64,000 nt of DNA from Hymenobacter algoricola. Lineage in GTDB: Bacteria; Bacteroidota; Bacteroidia; Cytophagales; Hymenobacteraceae. The stretch is taken from the NCBI RefSeq assembly GCF_039539525.1, contig NZ_BAABDH010000012.1:62001-126000 (forward strand), in the 5' to 3' direction. Positions within the stretch are counted from its first letter, which is position 1. Each line of letters opens with the position of its first letter. The position numbers were made by a program, and so were the translations under genes. Of this stretch, positions 42,520 through 50,090 are shown piece after piece. The notes under the pieces were generated by a model. The model was given only the letters and a program-made list of their open reading frames with translations. It did no database searches and was not told the origin of the DNA.

Positions 42520-43233
42520 ATGAAGCTCCCCGATTTCCAAGACCTTATTCTGTTTGAAGACGACGATTTCATCGTCATCAACAAGCCCCCGTTTCTGGCT
42601 ACGCTCGACGAGCGGTTCGGCAACGCGCCCAACATTCTGCGCATGGCCCGGCAGTACGCCGACGACGCCCAGGCCTGCCACCGCCTCGACAAGGAAACCT
42701 CCGGCGCGCTGGCGCTGGCCAAAAACCCCGAAGCCTACCGCCACCTCTCGATGCAGTTTGAAAACCGCGAGGTGAAAAAGCTCTACCACGCCGTGGCCTG
42801 GGGCACCCACCGTCTCGACAACCACCTGGTCGACCGCAGCATCGAAACCACCACCAAAGGCAAGGCCCGCCTGGCCTATAAGGGCAAGGCGGCCGAAACC
42901 TACTTTACCACCCTCGAGCAGTTTGCCCGCCACACGCTGGTGCAGTGCGTGCCCATCACCGGCCGCATGCACCAGATCCGCCTGCACCTGATGTACCTGC
43001 AGGCCCCCATCGTGGGCGACGTGGTGTACGGCGGGGAGGACTTCTTTCTGTCGACGCTGAAGAAGAAGTTCAACGTGAAGGAAGGCGAGGAAGAGCAGCC
43101 CTTCATCAAGCGCTTTGCCCTGCACGCCGCCAAGCTGATTTTTGCCGGCCTCAACGGCGAGGAAATCACCGTGGAAGCCCCCTATCCCAAGGACTTCCGG
43201 GTGCTGGTCGATACGCTGCGGCAGTACAGCTAG
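42520..43233 (+). CDS. RluA-family pseudouridine synthase
   Basis: A 237-residue enzyme that isomerises uridine to pseudouridine in RNA. The family motif CHRLDKETSGALALAK contains the catalytic Asp57. KLYHAVAWG and PITGRMHQIRLHLMYLQAPIVGDVVYGG are also diagnostic. There is no S4 domain, so it is of the RluA or TruC-like catalytic-only type; the RNA target is unknown. TACCTTTG (42502-42509) lies only about ten bases before ATG 42520, suggesting a nearly leaderless transcript separate from the kinase. Confidence 0.92.
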   Translation: MKLPDFQDLILFEDDDFIVINKPPFLATLDERFGNAPNILRMARQYADDAQACHRLDKETSGALALAKNPEAYRHLSMQFENREVKKLYHAVAWGTHRLDNHLVDRSIETTTKGKARLAYKGKAAETYFTTLEQFARHTLVQCVPITGRMHQIRLHLMYLQAPIVGDVVYGGEDFFLSTLKKKFNVKEGEEEQPFIKRFALHAAKLIFAGLNGEEITVEAPYPKDFRVLVDTLRQYS

Positions 43234-43252
43234 GCAAACTTGTTCCTGATAG

Positions 43253-43345
43253 CACGTCATTCCGAGCTTGCCGGGGAGTCCGGCGCGGTGTCGTTGGCTT
43301 ACTACTCAAACGGCGGCCCGCAAGATTCCTCGGCTTCGCTCGGAA
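43253..43345. repeat. Interspersed-type inverted repeat (CGTCATTCCGAGC family)
   Basis: CACGTCATTCCGAGC at 43253-43267 is mirrored by GCTCGGAACGACGTT around 43338-43352, with 13 of 15 matches. AAGATTCCTCGGCTTCGCTCGG in the right arm is the kind of sequence found in dispersed intergenic palindromes of this phylum. It fills the gap between the pseudouridine synthase and the ribosomal operon. Confidence 0.55.
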
Positions 43346-43433
43346 CGACGTTCCGGCTGGCCTTGGCGCCGTGGCGCTCTATGTCGTTGCGAGTCAGTAA
43401 GGCACTCTTTTAGAAACAATTATTGAATCCGGG

Positions 43434-43464
43434 TTTGCTTTTACCCGTCAAAAGGGTAACTTTG
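43434..43464 (+). promoter_or_regulatory. Promoter of the rplM-rpsI-rpsB-tsf cluster
   Basis: TTTG at 43434-43437, 19 bases, then TAACTTTG at 43457-43464. This is the best -33/-7 match in the window. It predicts a leader of roughly 60 bases before rplM. Confidence 0.85.
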
Positions 43465-43528
43465 TGTCCGTTTTTCCCGAACCCTCGCCGGGTTCTATCT
43501 CATTTTCAAACGCTTACTCAACTCCCCA

Positions 43529-43981
43529 ATGGATCATCTGAGCTTCAAGACGGTATCCGTCAACAAAGCCAACGCCAACAAGGGCTGGGTCGTGATTGAT
43601 GCTGGTGACAATACTCTGGGCCGCGTGTCCAGCCAGGTTGCCAATATCCTCCGCGGCAAGCACAAGCCCTCGTTCACGCCCAACTCGGATTGCGGCGATT
43701 CGGTTATCATTATCAACGCCGACAAACTGCGCGTCACGGGTAAAAAGATGACCGAGAAAATCTACGTATCGCACTCCGGCTACCCCGGTGGCCAGAAGCG
43801 TAAATCGATGCGCGAAGTGATGGAGAAATCCTCGACCCGCGTTATCGAGCACGCCGTACGTGGTATGCTGCCCCACAACCGTCTTGGTCGGGAGCAGTTC
43901 CGCAGCCTGTTCGTGTACGAAGGTGCCGAGCACCCCCACGCCGCCCAGCAGCCGAAAGCTGTTGATTTGACGAACCTGTAA
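43529..43981 (+). CDS. rplM: 50S ribosomal protein L13
   Basis: A 150-residue L13. It has WVVIDAGDNTLGRVSSQVANILRGK at the N-terminus, then DCGDSVIIINADKLRVTGKKM and GMLPHNRLGREQFRSLFVYEGAEHPHAAQQP. It binds 23S rRNA early in 50S assembly. First gene of the cluster, 39 bases before rpsI; codon use is less GC-biased than in the neighbours, as is usual for ribosomal protein genes. Confidence 0.98.
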   Translation: MDHLSFKTVSVNKANANKGWVVIDAGDNTLGRVSSQVANILRGKHKPSFTPNSDCGDSVIIINADKLRVTGKKMTEKIYVSHSGYPGGQKRKSMREVMEKSSTRVIEHAVRGMLPHNRLGREQFRSLFVYEGAEHPHAAQQPKAVDLTNL

Positions 43982-44020
43982 GCCTAATCGGCTTCCTTTT
44001 TTTCCTCAATTTTTTCATTA

Positions 44021-44407
44021 ATGGACATCCTCAACACCTCTGGTAGAAGAAAAACCTCGGTGGCCCGCATTTACATGCAGGCCGGGCAAGGGAATATCAC
44101 TATCAACAACCGGGAAATGAAAGCCTATTTCGGCAATGAACTCCTGGAGAACATCGTGAACCAACCTTTCGCTACCCTCGAGAAACTCGGGCAGTACGAC
44201 ATCAAAGTGAACGTGCACGGTGGTGGCATCTCGGCGCAGGCCGAAGCCATCCGGCTGGCAATTTCGAAAGCTTTGGTCGAGCAGGACGCCGAAACGCGCC
44301 CCGCCCTGAAGAAAGAAGGCTTTATGACGCGTGACCCCCGCATGGTTGAACGCAAGAAGTTCGGCAAGCGCAAGGCACGTCGCTCGTTCCAGTTCTCGAA
44401 ACGCTAA
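44021..44407 (+). CDS. rpsI: 30S ribosomal protein S9
   Basis: A 128-residue S9 with RKTSVARIYMQAGQGNITINNR, GGGISAQAEAIRLAISKALV and the basic C-terminal tail ending KARRSFQFSKR, which reaches toward the decoding-site tRNA. The L13-S9 order is conserved in bacteria. It is followed by rpsB after 18 bases. Confidence 0.98.
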   Translation: MDILNTSGRRKTSVARIYMQAGQGNITINNREMKAYFGNELLENIVNQPFATLEKLGQYDIKVNVHGGGISAQAEAIRLAISKALVEQDAETRPALKKEGFMTRDPRMVERKKFGKRKARRSFQFSKR

Positions 44408-44425
44408 TCCCAGAGGAAATACATC

Positions 44426-45193
44426 ATGGCTCAGTCCACCACCTATAAAGATCTGCTCGACGCAGGGTCCCATTTTGGTCACCTTACGCGCAAGTGGGAT
44501 CCGAAAATGGCGCCGTACATCTTCATGGAGAAGAACGGCATCCACATCATTGACCTGAACAAAACCCTCGTTTCGCTCGAGCAGGCTTCGCAGGCTATCC
44601 GCAACATCGCCAAGAGCGGTCGGAAAGTGCTGTTCGTTGCCACCAAGAAGCAGGCACAGGAGATTGTGACGGAAGAAGCCAAGCGGTTGAAAATGCCCTT
44701 CGTCACCGACCGGTGGCTGGGTGGCATGCTCACCAACTTCGCCACGGTTCGCAAGTCGCTGAAGAAAATGAGCACCATCGACAAGATGGTGAAGGAAAAC
44801 ACGGCGTACGCAGCACTTGCCAAGCGTGAGCGTCTGATGCTGTCGCGCGAGCGGGAGAAGCTGGAGCGCGTACTGGGCGGCATTGCCGACCTGAGCCGCC
44901 TGCCCGCTGCCCTGTTCGTAATCGACGTGAAGCGTGAGCACATTGCCGTAAAAGAAGCTCAGAAACTGGGCATTCCGGTATTCGCTATGTGCGACACCAA
45001 CTCCAACCCCGAGCTGGTTGATTTCCCGATCCCGGCGAACGACGACGCCTCGAAGTCGATTCAGCTGATTGTGGGTGTCATCAGCAAGGCTATCGAAGAA
45101 GGCTTGTCCGAGCGCAAAGTTGACAAGGACGAAGCCGACAAGAAGCAGTCGGAAGAAGAAGGCATCAAGGAAAAACAAGCTGCTGACGAATAG
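44426..45193 (+). CDS. rpsB: 30S ribosomal protein S2
   Basis: A 255-residue S2 with LLDAGSHFGHLTRKWDPKMAPYIF, VLFVATKKQAQEIV, VTDRWLGGMLTNF, IDVKREHIAVKEAQKLGIPVFAMCDTNSNP and an acidic/lysine-rich C-terminal tail (DKDEADKKQSEEEG). Normally coupled to tsf; here a 151-base spacer with an inverted repeat separates them. Confidence 0.98.
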   Translation: MAQSTTYKDLLDAGSHFGHLTRKWDPKMAPYIFMEKNGIHIIDLNKTLVSLEQASQAIRNIAKSGRKVLFVATKKQAQEIVTEEAKRLKMPFVTDRWLGGMLTNFATVRKSLKKMSTIDKMVKENTAYAALAKRERLMLSREREKLERVLGGIADLSRLPAALFVIDVKREHIAVKEAQKLGIPVFAMCDTNSNPELVDFPIPANDDASKSIQLIVGVISKAIEEGLSERKVDKDEADKKQSEEEGIKEKQAADE

Positions 45194-45202
45194 TCTTTAA
45201 GG

Positions 45203-45328
45203 AGCTAGAAGCTAGGAGTCAGGAGCTAGGAGTTGTGATGATGGCAAAATGCCCATTCGATTCTGGTTCCTGGCTCCTAACTTCTTTCTACCCTCCCCTC
45301 AATTGATTCTAACTCCTAGCTTCTAGCT
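45203..45328. repeat. Word-repeat inverted repeat between rpsB and tsf
   Basis: AGCTAGAAGCTAGGAGT at 45203-45219 is perfectly mirrored at 45312-45328 (17 of 17). A second, inner complementarity (about 17 of 20) pairs 45208-45227 with a region near 45265-45284, so the arms can pair in more than one register. The arms are built from repeats of GCTAGGAG-like words. It lies inside a ribosomal operon. Confidence 0.88.
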
Positions 45329-45344
45329 ACTAACTTTTCAGAAA

Positions 45345-46181
45345 ATGGCCGCAATTACTGCCGCAGACGTGAACAAGCTCCGCACCATGACTGGCGCGGG
45401 CATGATGGATTGCAAAAAAGCGCTGACCGAAGCCGAAGGCGACTTCGAAGTGGCCCGGGACCTGTTGCGTAAGCAGGGTCAGAAGATTGCCGACAAGCGT
45501 GCTGAAAACGAAACGTCGGAAGGCTTTGTAGCCGTGAACGTGAGCGAGGACGGCACCAATGGCAAACTGATTGCCCTGGCCTGCGAAACCGAGTCGGTAG
45601 CCAAAGTGGCTAACTTCCGTGAGCTGGTGCAGCGCATTCTGGACGCCGCCGTGCGGACCAACGCTACCACCAAGGAAGAAGTGCTGGCTGCCAAAGAAGA
45701 CGACGGCCTGACCGTACAGGAGCACATCACCGACCTGATGGGCAAAATCGGCGAGAAGCTGGACGTAACTTACGCCACGCTGACGGCCGAGAAAGTTGCT
45801 TCCTACATCCACTCCGACAACAAGAAGGGCGTACTCGTGGGCCTGAAGAACGTGGGTGGCGCTGACACGGCCGTTGTTGGCCGCGACGTAGCCATGCAGA
45901 TCGTAGCCATGAAGCCCGTTGCCGTGGACAAAGACGGCGTGGATTCGGCCGTGGCCGAGCGCGAAATCGAAATCGGCAAAGAGCAGGCGCGGGCTGAAGG
46001 CAAGCCCGAGGCCATGCTGGAGAAAATTGCCCAGGGCAAGCTCAACAAGTTCTACAAGGAGAATACCCTGCTCAACCAGGAGTTCGTGAAGGACAACTCG
46101 CTGACCATCGCCCAGCTGCTCGACAAGACGTCGAAAGGCATGACGGTAACCGACTTCAAGCGCGTTGCTATCGGTGCCTAA
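45345..46181 (+). CDS. tsf: Elongation factor Ts
   Basis: A 278-residue EF-Ts that recycles EF-Tu. The N-terminal UBA-like module reads AADVNKLRTMTGAGMMDCKKALTEAEGDFEVARDLLRKQG. The core has ACETESVAKVANF and the C-terminal stretch LLNQEFVKDNSLTIAQLL. Length is normal. A terminator follows the stop, so it closes the cluster. Confidence 0.98.
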   Translation: MAAITAADVNKLRTMTGAGMMDCKKALTEAEGDFEVARDLLRKQGQKIADKRAENETSEGFVAVNVSEDGTNGKLIALACETESVAKVANFRELVQRILDAAVRTNATTKEEVLAAKEDDGLTVQEHITDLMGKIGEKLDVTYATLTAEKVASYIHSDNKKGVLVGLKNVGGADTAVVGRDVAMQIVAMKPVAVDKDGVDSAVAEREIEIGKEQARAEGKPEAMLEKIAQGKLNKFYKENTLLNQEFVKDNSLTIAQLLDKTSKGMTVTDFKRVAIGA

Positions 46182-46201
46182 GCTTTTGGTTTAGAATAAT
46201 G

Positions 46202-46237
46202 AAAAGCCCCGCTGGCGTTCTGCCGGCGGGGCTTTTT
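46202..46237 (+). terminator. tsf terminator
   Basis: Fifteen-bp stem AAAAGCCCCGCTGGC/GCCGGCGGGGCTTTT with one U-G pair and a T5 run. Confidence 0.92.
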
Positions 46238-46273
46238 CGTTATTGGCTGACGACTGCCTCAGCCCCTCCCGGC

Positions 46274-46426
46274 TCAGGATTCCTTTCCCTCTACACGCAC
46301 TTTATGGGTGGGAGCCTCTCTGGTCTTTCGCCTATCCAAACCCTGCACCAGGTTTTTGGCCAGCGCGGCCAGCAACAGTAAAAACAGCAGCCCGATAAGA
46401 ATACGAGGCCAGGGAAGATTTTTCAT
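46274..46426 (-). CDS. Small single-pass membrane protein, 50 residues
   Basis: The minus strand from ATG 46426 encodes MKNLPWPRILIGLLFLLLLA, then ALAKNLVQGLDRRKTREAPT and HKVRVEGKES, stop TGA at 46276-46274. One strong membrane helix with a basic, positive-inside tail is visible. I do not recognise a named family. It lies 9 bases upstream of the DUF3089 gene's stop, downstream in the same minus-strand run, and ends near the tsf terminator. Coding likelihood rests on the clean signal-anchor pattern. Confidence 0.5.
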   Translation of the reverse strand: MKNLPWPRILIGLLFLLLLAALAKNLVQGLDRRKTREAPTHKVRVEGKES

Positions 46427-46435
46427 GGATGCAGA

Positions 46436-47503
46436 TTACGGGCGTTTGCCTTGTTTGCTGATGTAGGTCCGCACACGCGCCTCGGCATTCTGGCGCAGGT
46501 TCATATAGAACAGGCTGTAGTCGGCAATGTGGAAGGAATGGCGCAGGTGCGGCTGACCGGGCAGCAGAAAGCGCGGGTAGCCGACGAGCTTGGGCGGGTG
46601 CACCCAGAGCAGGCCTTGGTGCACTTTAGCGTCTACCACGGCCGTGTCGATCCGGTTGAAGGCCAGGTAGGGCACGCCGCCGCGGTTCAGGGAGCTGGGT
46701 GCCGCGACGGTATCGAGCGTCCAGGTCAGCGGGTTGGTAGCCACGCCGCCGTCGAATGGGGCGTAATCATTGCCCCAGGCCACGGAGTTCCAGACTACGA
46801 AGCAGCCGGTCTGGGTAGAGTCGGCGCAGGGGCGGATGGTCTGGTACTCGTTGGGCTTGACTTTAAACCCGATGAGGTAGGCCACCACCAGCTGCCGGCG
46901 CAGCTTCGGGTCGTTTTCGAAAAACTCGTGGAGCAGGCGTGTGGCCTGATAGGTGCCCTGGCTGTGCCCGGCCAGAATGATGGGCCGGCCCTGGTTGTAG
47001 TGCGCCAGATAGTACTCAAATGCGGCTTTCACGTCGCGGTAAGCCAGCTCCAGCGCCTCGCGGCCGTCAGCTTCCTGCTCGTCGAAAAAGGCGTACAGCG
47101 TGGCCTGCCGGTAGCGCGGGGCGTAGATGCGGCCGGCCGAGTTGAACACGCTGGCCTGCTGGCTGATGGTGCTGACGTCGGTGAAGCGGTTCAGGGCCTG
47201 GTCGGCGAGGTCGGCGTTCCAGGCGCTGCGCTTGAGCATGGTGGTAGGATGCACGTAGAATACATCGGCGGCCGCCGTTTGCTGCTGGTCGCGCAGGCCG
47301 GTGTGGCGCGGCACCTCGTCGGCGGCATCCGCGCGGCCGGGCAGCGCGGCCCAGTTGGCCGGCCGCGCATAGTCGGGGGCCGAGGCGGCCTGATACGTGG
47401 CAAACTGCCGGCCCGGCTTCAGAGCCTTGGTGCAGGAAGCGGCTCCCAGCGCCAGCAGCGCCGTTAGCAGCAGCCTATACCGCACGGCGTAGGAATAAGA
47501 CAT
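46436..47503 (-). CDS. DUF3089 alpha/beta-hydrolase-like lipoprotein
   Basis: A 355-residue lipoprotein (lipobox LGAASC, Cys about 22). The hydrolase nucleophile elbow is GHSQGTYQATRLL. ADVFYVHPTTML, FDEQEADGREALELAYRDV, CFVVWNSVAWG and HIADYSLFYMNLRQNA fit the DUF3089 family, an esterase-like fold of unknown substrate. ATG 47503 is chosen over TTG 47533, which overlaps the stop of the upstream gene. It follows the SHOCT-like gene by 26 bases. Confidence 0.85.
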   Translation of the reverse strand: MSYSYAVRYRLLLTALLALGAASCTKALKPGRQFATYQAASAPDYARPANWAALPGRADAADEVPRHTGLRDQQQTAAADVFYVHPTTMLKRSAWNADLADQALNRFTDVSTISQQASVFNSAGRIYAPRYRQATLYAFFDEQEADGREALELAYRDVKAAFEYYLAHYNQGRPIILAGHSQGTYQATRLLHEFFENDPKLRRQLVVAYLIGFKVKPNEYQTIRPCADSTQTGCFVVWNSVAWGNDYAPFDGGVATNPLTWTLDTVAAPSSLNRGGVPYLAFNRIDTAVVDAKVHQGLLWVHPPKLVGYPRFLLPGQPHLRHSFHIADYSLFYMNLRQNAEARVRTYISKQGKRP

Positions 47504-47529
47504 AGCCACTGGTCCGTCGCGGGGCGGGG

Positions 47530-48633
47530 TCAATCGGTGAAGGTATTTTCCAGCAGGCGCTCCTGGCGCAGGTACTTGATTTTGAAGTTCCGGTCGAGCC
47601 GGATGCGAACCTGGGCGCGGGTTTGCTGGCGCTTCTGCAACGACTGGCGCAGGGCCCGGCTCCGCTCCAGGAAGGTCACCACCCGGGAGCCGTCGTCTAC
47701 CGGCTCACTGATCTTCAGGCTGCCGGGCTCAATCACGGTTTCAGCCTCCAGGAACTCCGGAAAATGGCTGCGGGCCAGCTCCGCCTCAATTGCGGCCGGG
47801 GTGGTGTTCTGCAGGGTATAAAACCGCTCGACGCTGGGCGCAAAATACGAGGCGGCACTGAACGGGGCCGCTTTCAGATCTTCGTAGTAAGCCGCCAGCC
47901 CCCCCTCAACGCGGGCGCGCACGGCACTGTAGTCGGTGGGAGCTTCGGGGGCCGGGGGCGTTGCGGCCGGCGCCGGAACGCGGACTGAATCGGCGGCGGG
48001 GGCAGCTACCGGGGCTACGGCCGGCGCTACGCGCACCGTTTCGGGGGCCGCGGCGGGCGGCAGGTCAATCTGCTCGGCCTGAGGGCCGGTTTCCGGGGCG
48101 GGGCGCTGGCTGTCGGCTTCGGTCTGGCTGATGCTGCTCAGGTGCTCCGACTCACGGTTGCCCAGCATCAGATAGGCCACCAACGCCAGCAGAGCCAGAA
48201 TCCCGCCCACAATAAGAATGGTCGACAGCGGATTGCGGGCCGGGGCCACGTAGGGCATGTCGACCTCGTCTTCCTCCGGCTCCCGCGTCTCGGTATCGTA
48301 CCCGTCCTCCGCGCTGGGCGAGGCCCCGGGCCGGCCCGACTCGAAGGGGCGGCTGAAGGTTTCGGCTGGCGGCGCGGGCGCGCTGGGGGGCGCCACGGGC
48401 GGCAGCGGCGGGGTGGTATGGGGCACGATGGGCGGCAGCATCGGCTCTTCCACCGGGCCACTGGTTGCCGTCGGCTCTGGCCTGTTTACCGGGGCCGCCG
48501 GGCCGGCGGCGGTGGGCTCACTGAACAGCAGCTTGCGCTTGAGGGTCTCAAACTCGGCGGGCGTAATGGTGCCCGCGTCCAGCCACTCTTTGAGCTGGCG
48601 CAGGGTATCGAGCGGCGAAGGATCTTTTTCCAT
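47530..48633 (-). CDS. SHOCT-like membrane protein with Pro-rich linkers
   Basis: A 367-residue protein. The N-terminal 30 residues (LDTLRQLKEWLDAGTITPAEFETLKRKLL) match the SHOCT mini-domain. A Pro/Ala-rich linker, one membrane helix (LSTILIVGGILALLALVAYLML, about 135-156), a second Pro/Ala linker and a C-terminal globular region (YEDLKAAPFSAASYFAPSVERFYTLQNTTP through RIRLDRNFKIKYLRQERLL) follow. Function is unknown. It lies between a secreted coiled-coil gene and DUF3089 on the same strand. Confidence 0.75.
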   Translation of the reverse strand: MEKDPSPLDTLRQLKEWLDAGTITPAEFETLKRKLLFSEPTAAGPAAPVNRPEPTATSGPVEEPMLPPIVPHTTPPLPPVAPPSAPAPPAETFSRPFESGRPGASPSAEDGYDTETREPEEDEVDMPYVAPARNPLSTILIVGGILALLALVAYLMLGNRESEHLSSISQTEADSQRPAPETGPQAEQIDLPPAAAPETVRVAPAVAPVAAPAADSVRVPAPAATPPAPEAPTDYSAVRARVEGGLAAYYEDLKAAPFSAASYFAPSVERFYTLQNTTPAAIEAELARSHFPEFLEAETVIEPGSLKISEPVDDGSRVVTFLERSRALRQSLQKRQQTRAQVRIRLDRNFKIKYLRQERLLENTFTD

Positions 48634-48668
48634 GGGAGCTGCGGAAGCTTTTTGCGTAAGCCGGGGCC

Positions 48669-49397
48669 TTATTTACGTTCCAGGGCCGTCATCCGGTCAC
48701 GCTTGCGCTGGAGCTGAAGCTTGCGCAGGTCCAGCTGCTGGGCATTGCCGACGAGCTTCACCGAGTCTTCGCGGGCCTTGAGCGTGTTGCTGATGTTCTG
48801 CTGCTTCAGGGCCTCGATGCGGGCCAGGTTGCTGGTCGTACTCGACTGCAGGCTGGTGCGCTCCTTGTCGAGCTTGTCTTTTTCCTTTTCCGCCTCCTTG
48901 AGCTGCTTTTCGGCGTCGGCAATCTGCTCCCGGTACGCTTGCAGGCGGGCGGCGCTGGCAAAGCTCTGGGTGATGTTGCGCAGGGCGGCAAACTCGGTGG
49001 CGTTCTTGTCGGGCGTCAGGAAGGCATCGGCGCCGAAAGCGGCCCACACCGACAGCTCCGAGGTGGTATCGGTGGGCGAGGTGACGGTGGAGTACAGGTC
49101 GATGAGCTTGCCCGATACGCTCGAAGCCGGGGTTTGCTTGGCCACCAGCATGTCGCTTTTGCCCACGCCCAGCACGCCCCCACCCTTCAGGCGGATGTTG
49201 TAGGTGTCCTTCAGCCACGACTGCCAGAAGTCGCGGGTCCAGGCGGCGGTGCCTTCCACCTGCACCTTCACCGCGGCGCGCTCCTTGCGCTCAAAGTTGA
49301 CGCTGGTGGTACGCACGTCGTAGAGCTGGGCCTGCGCGACGGTAGCGGAGCCGAGAAAAGCACTGAGGATAATGGCAAAAGCAACGAACAGCTTCAT
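48669..49397 (-). CDS. Secreted protein with coiled-coil C-terminus
   Basis: A 242-residue protein with a signal peptide (LFVAFAIILSAFLGSATVAQA). The middle (VQVEGTAAWTRDFWQSWLKDTYNIRLKGGGVLGVG) is a mixed fold I do not recognise. From about residue 160 a strongly charged coiled coil follows (IADAEKQLKEAEKEKDKLDKERTSLQSS). ATG 49397 defines the signal peptide. It is 35 bases upstream of the SHOCT-like gene and likely co-transcribed. Confidence 0.75.
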   Translation of the reverse strand: MKLFVAFAIILSAFLGSATVAQAQLYDVRTTSVNFERKERAAVKVQVEGTAAWTRDFWQSWLKDTYNIRLKGGGVLGVGKSDMLVAKQTPASSVSGKLIDLYSTVTSPTDTTSELSVWAAFGADAFLTPDKNATEFAALRNITQSFASAARLQAYREQIADAEKQLKEAEKEKDKLDKERTSLQSSTTSNLARIEALKQQNISNTLKAREDSVKLVGNAQQLDLRKLQLQRKRDRMTALERK

Positions 49398-49457
49398 AAG
49401 ATCAGAATTGACGAAAAACAGAAAAATCACCCTTGCACGGGCTGCACCGGCCCCAAC

Positions 49458-49703
49458 TCACAGATCATGCCGGTCGAAAGCGGCCTGCAGGTCCTGCCGC
49501 ATCTGGGTAAAGCGCAGCACGGCAGCGGCCACAAACTCGGCATCGAGCAGCTCGCGCACGTCGGCCTCGCTGGTCACGTCCATCTCGCTCACCTTGTAGG
49601 TTTGCTCCAGCTGCCCCTTTTCCAGCTTGATGAGGTACTTGCCATTCCACGAGAAGAGCGTGATTTTGGCATCCGGATGGGGAATATCGGCGAGTTGGCG
49701 CAT
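49458..49703 (-). CDS. Small conserved-looking protein, 81 residues
   Basis: No export signal. The product begins MRQLADIPHPDAKITLFSWN, continues GKYLIKLEKGQLEQTYKVSE and ends in a helical DVRELLDAEFVAAAVLRFTQMRQD. The family is unknown to me. Its first two-thirds look like strands of a small beta sheet. A longer frame begins at 49835 but the extra N-terminus is low-quality. First gene of the minus-strand group running down to 46274. Confidence 0.65.
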   Translation of the reverse strand: MRQLADIPHPDAKITLFSWNGKYLIKLEKGQLEQTYKVSEMDVTSEADVRELLDAEFVAAAVLRFTQMRQDLQAAFDRHDL

Positions 49704-49849
49704 GGCGGCGGGCAGGAACGGCGTTGAGTGGGCGAAGATAGGCAGGGCGCCGCAACTGCCCCTTGTGCCGCTCGCCATTACACCAAAGTCGTGGCCTCGC
49801 AGACCACCCTGCTCACGCCTTATTGTGCCGCCCAAACCACTCTGGCACG

Positions 49850-50017
49850 ATGCTCCAGGGAAATAAACCGGCTTATACTGACAAGCAAAAGCGGCAAGCC
49901 GGGCCCATGGAGGAAAGCTACCAGCAGCGCGGCGTGTCGGAAGACAAGGCCGAAAAGCGCGCCGGGGCCGCGGTCAACCAAACCGCCGGAAAGCCGACGA
50001 CACATAAAGCTTACTGA
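49850..50017 (+). CDS. Small hydrophilic protein resembling the 'plasmid stabilisation' KxYTDKQKR family
   Basis: A 55-residue, highly charged, Gly- and Lys-rich product. The segment KPAYTDKQKRQAGPMEESYQ, followed by RGVSEDKAEKRAGAAVN, resembles a widespread short family often annotated as 'plasmid stabilisation protein', though the name has no functional basis. It is probably cytosolic. ATG 49850 is preferred; the upstream in-frame extension to 49763 is not similar. It is closed by a bidirectional terminator. Confidence 0.6.
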   Translation: MLQGNKPAYTDKQKRQAGPMEESYQQRGVSEDKAEKRAGAAVNQTAGKPTTHKAY

Positions 50018-50031
50018 CTTCTAACAACGTG

Positions 50032-50068
50032 AAGCGGGTCGGCTCCAGCTGGTGGAGCCGACCCGCTT
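50032..50068. terminator. Bidirectional terminator
   Basis: Perfect 15-bp stem AAGCGGGTCGGCTCC/GGAGCCGACCCGCTT between convergent genes. Confidence 0.85.
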
Positions 50069-50090
50069 TGCTGGTGCGGAACGGCAGCTC

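Noticed and set aside
46199..46381. Plus-strand 60-codon frame after tsf
   Set aside because: It begins inside the tsf terminator and is antisense to the 50-residue membrane-protein frame.
47530..47533. TTG start at 47533 for the DUF3089 gene
   Set aside because: It overlaps the stop codon of the upstream gene; ATG 47503 gives a proper lipoprotein signal peptide.
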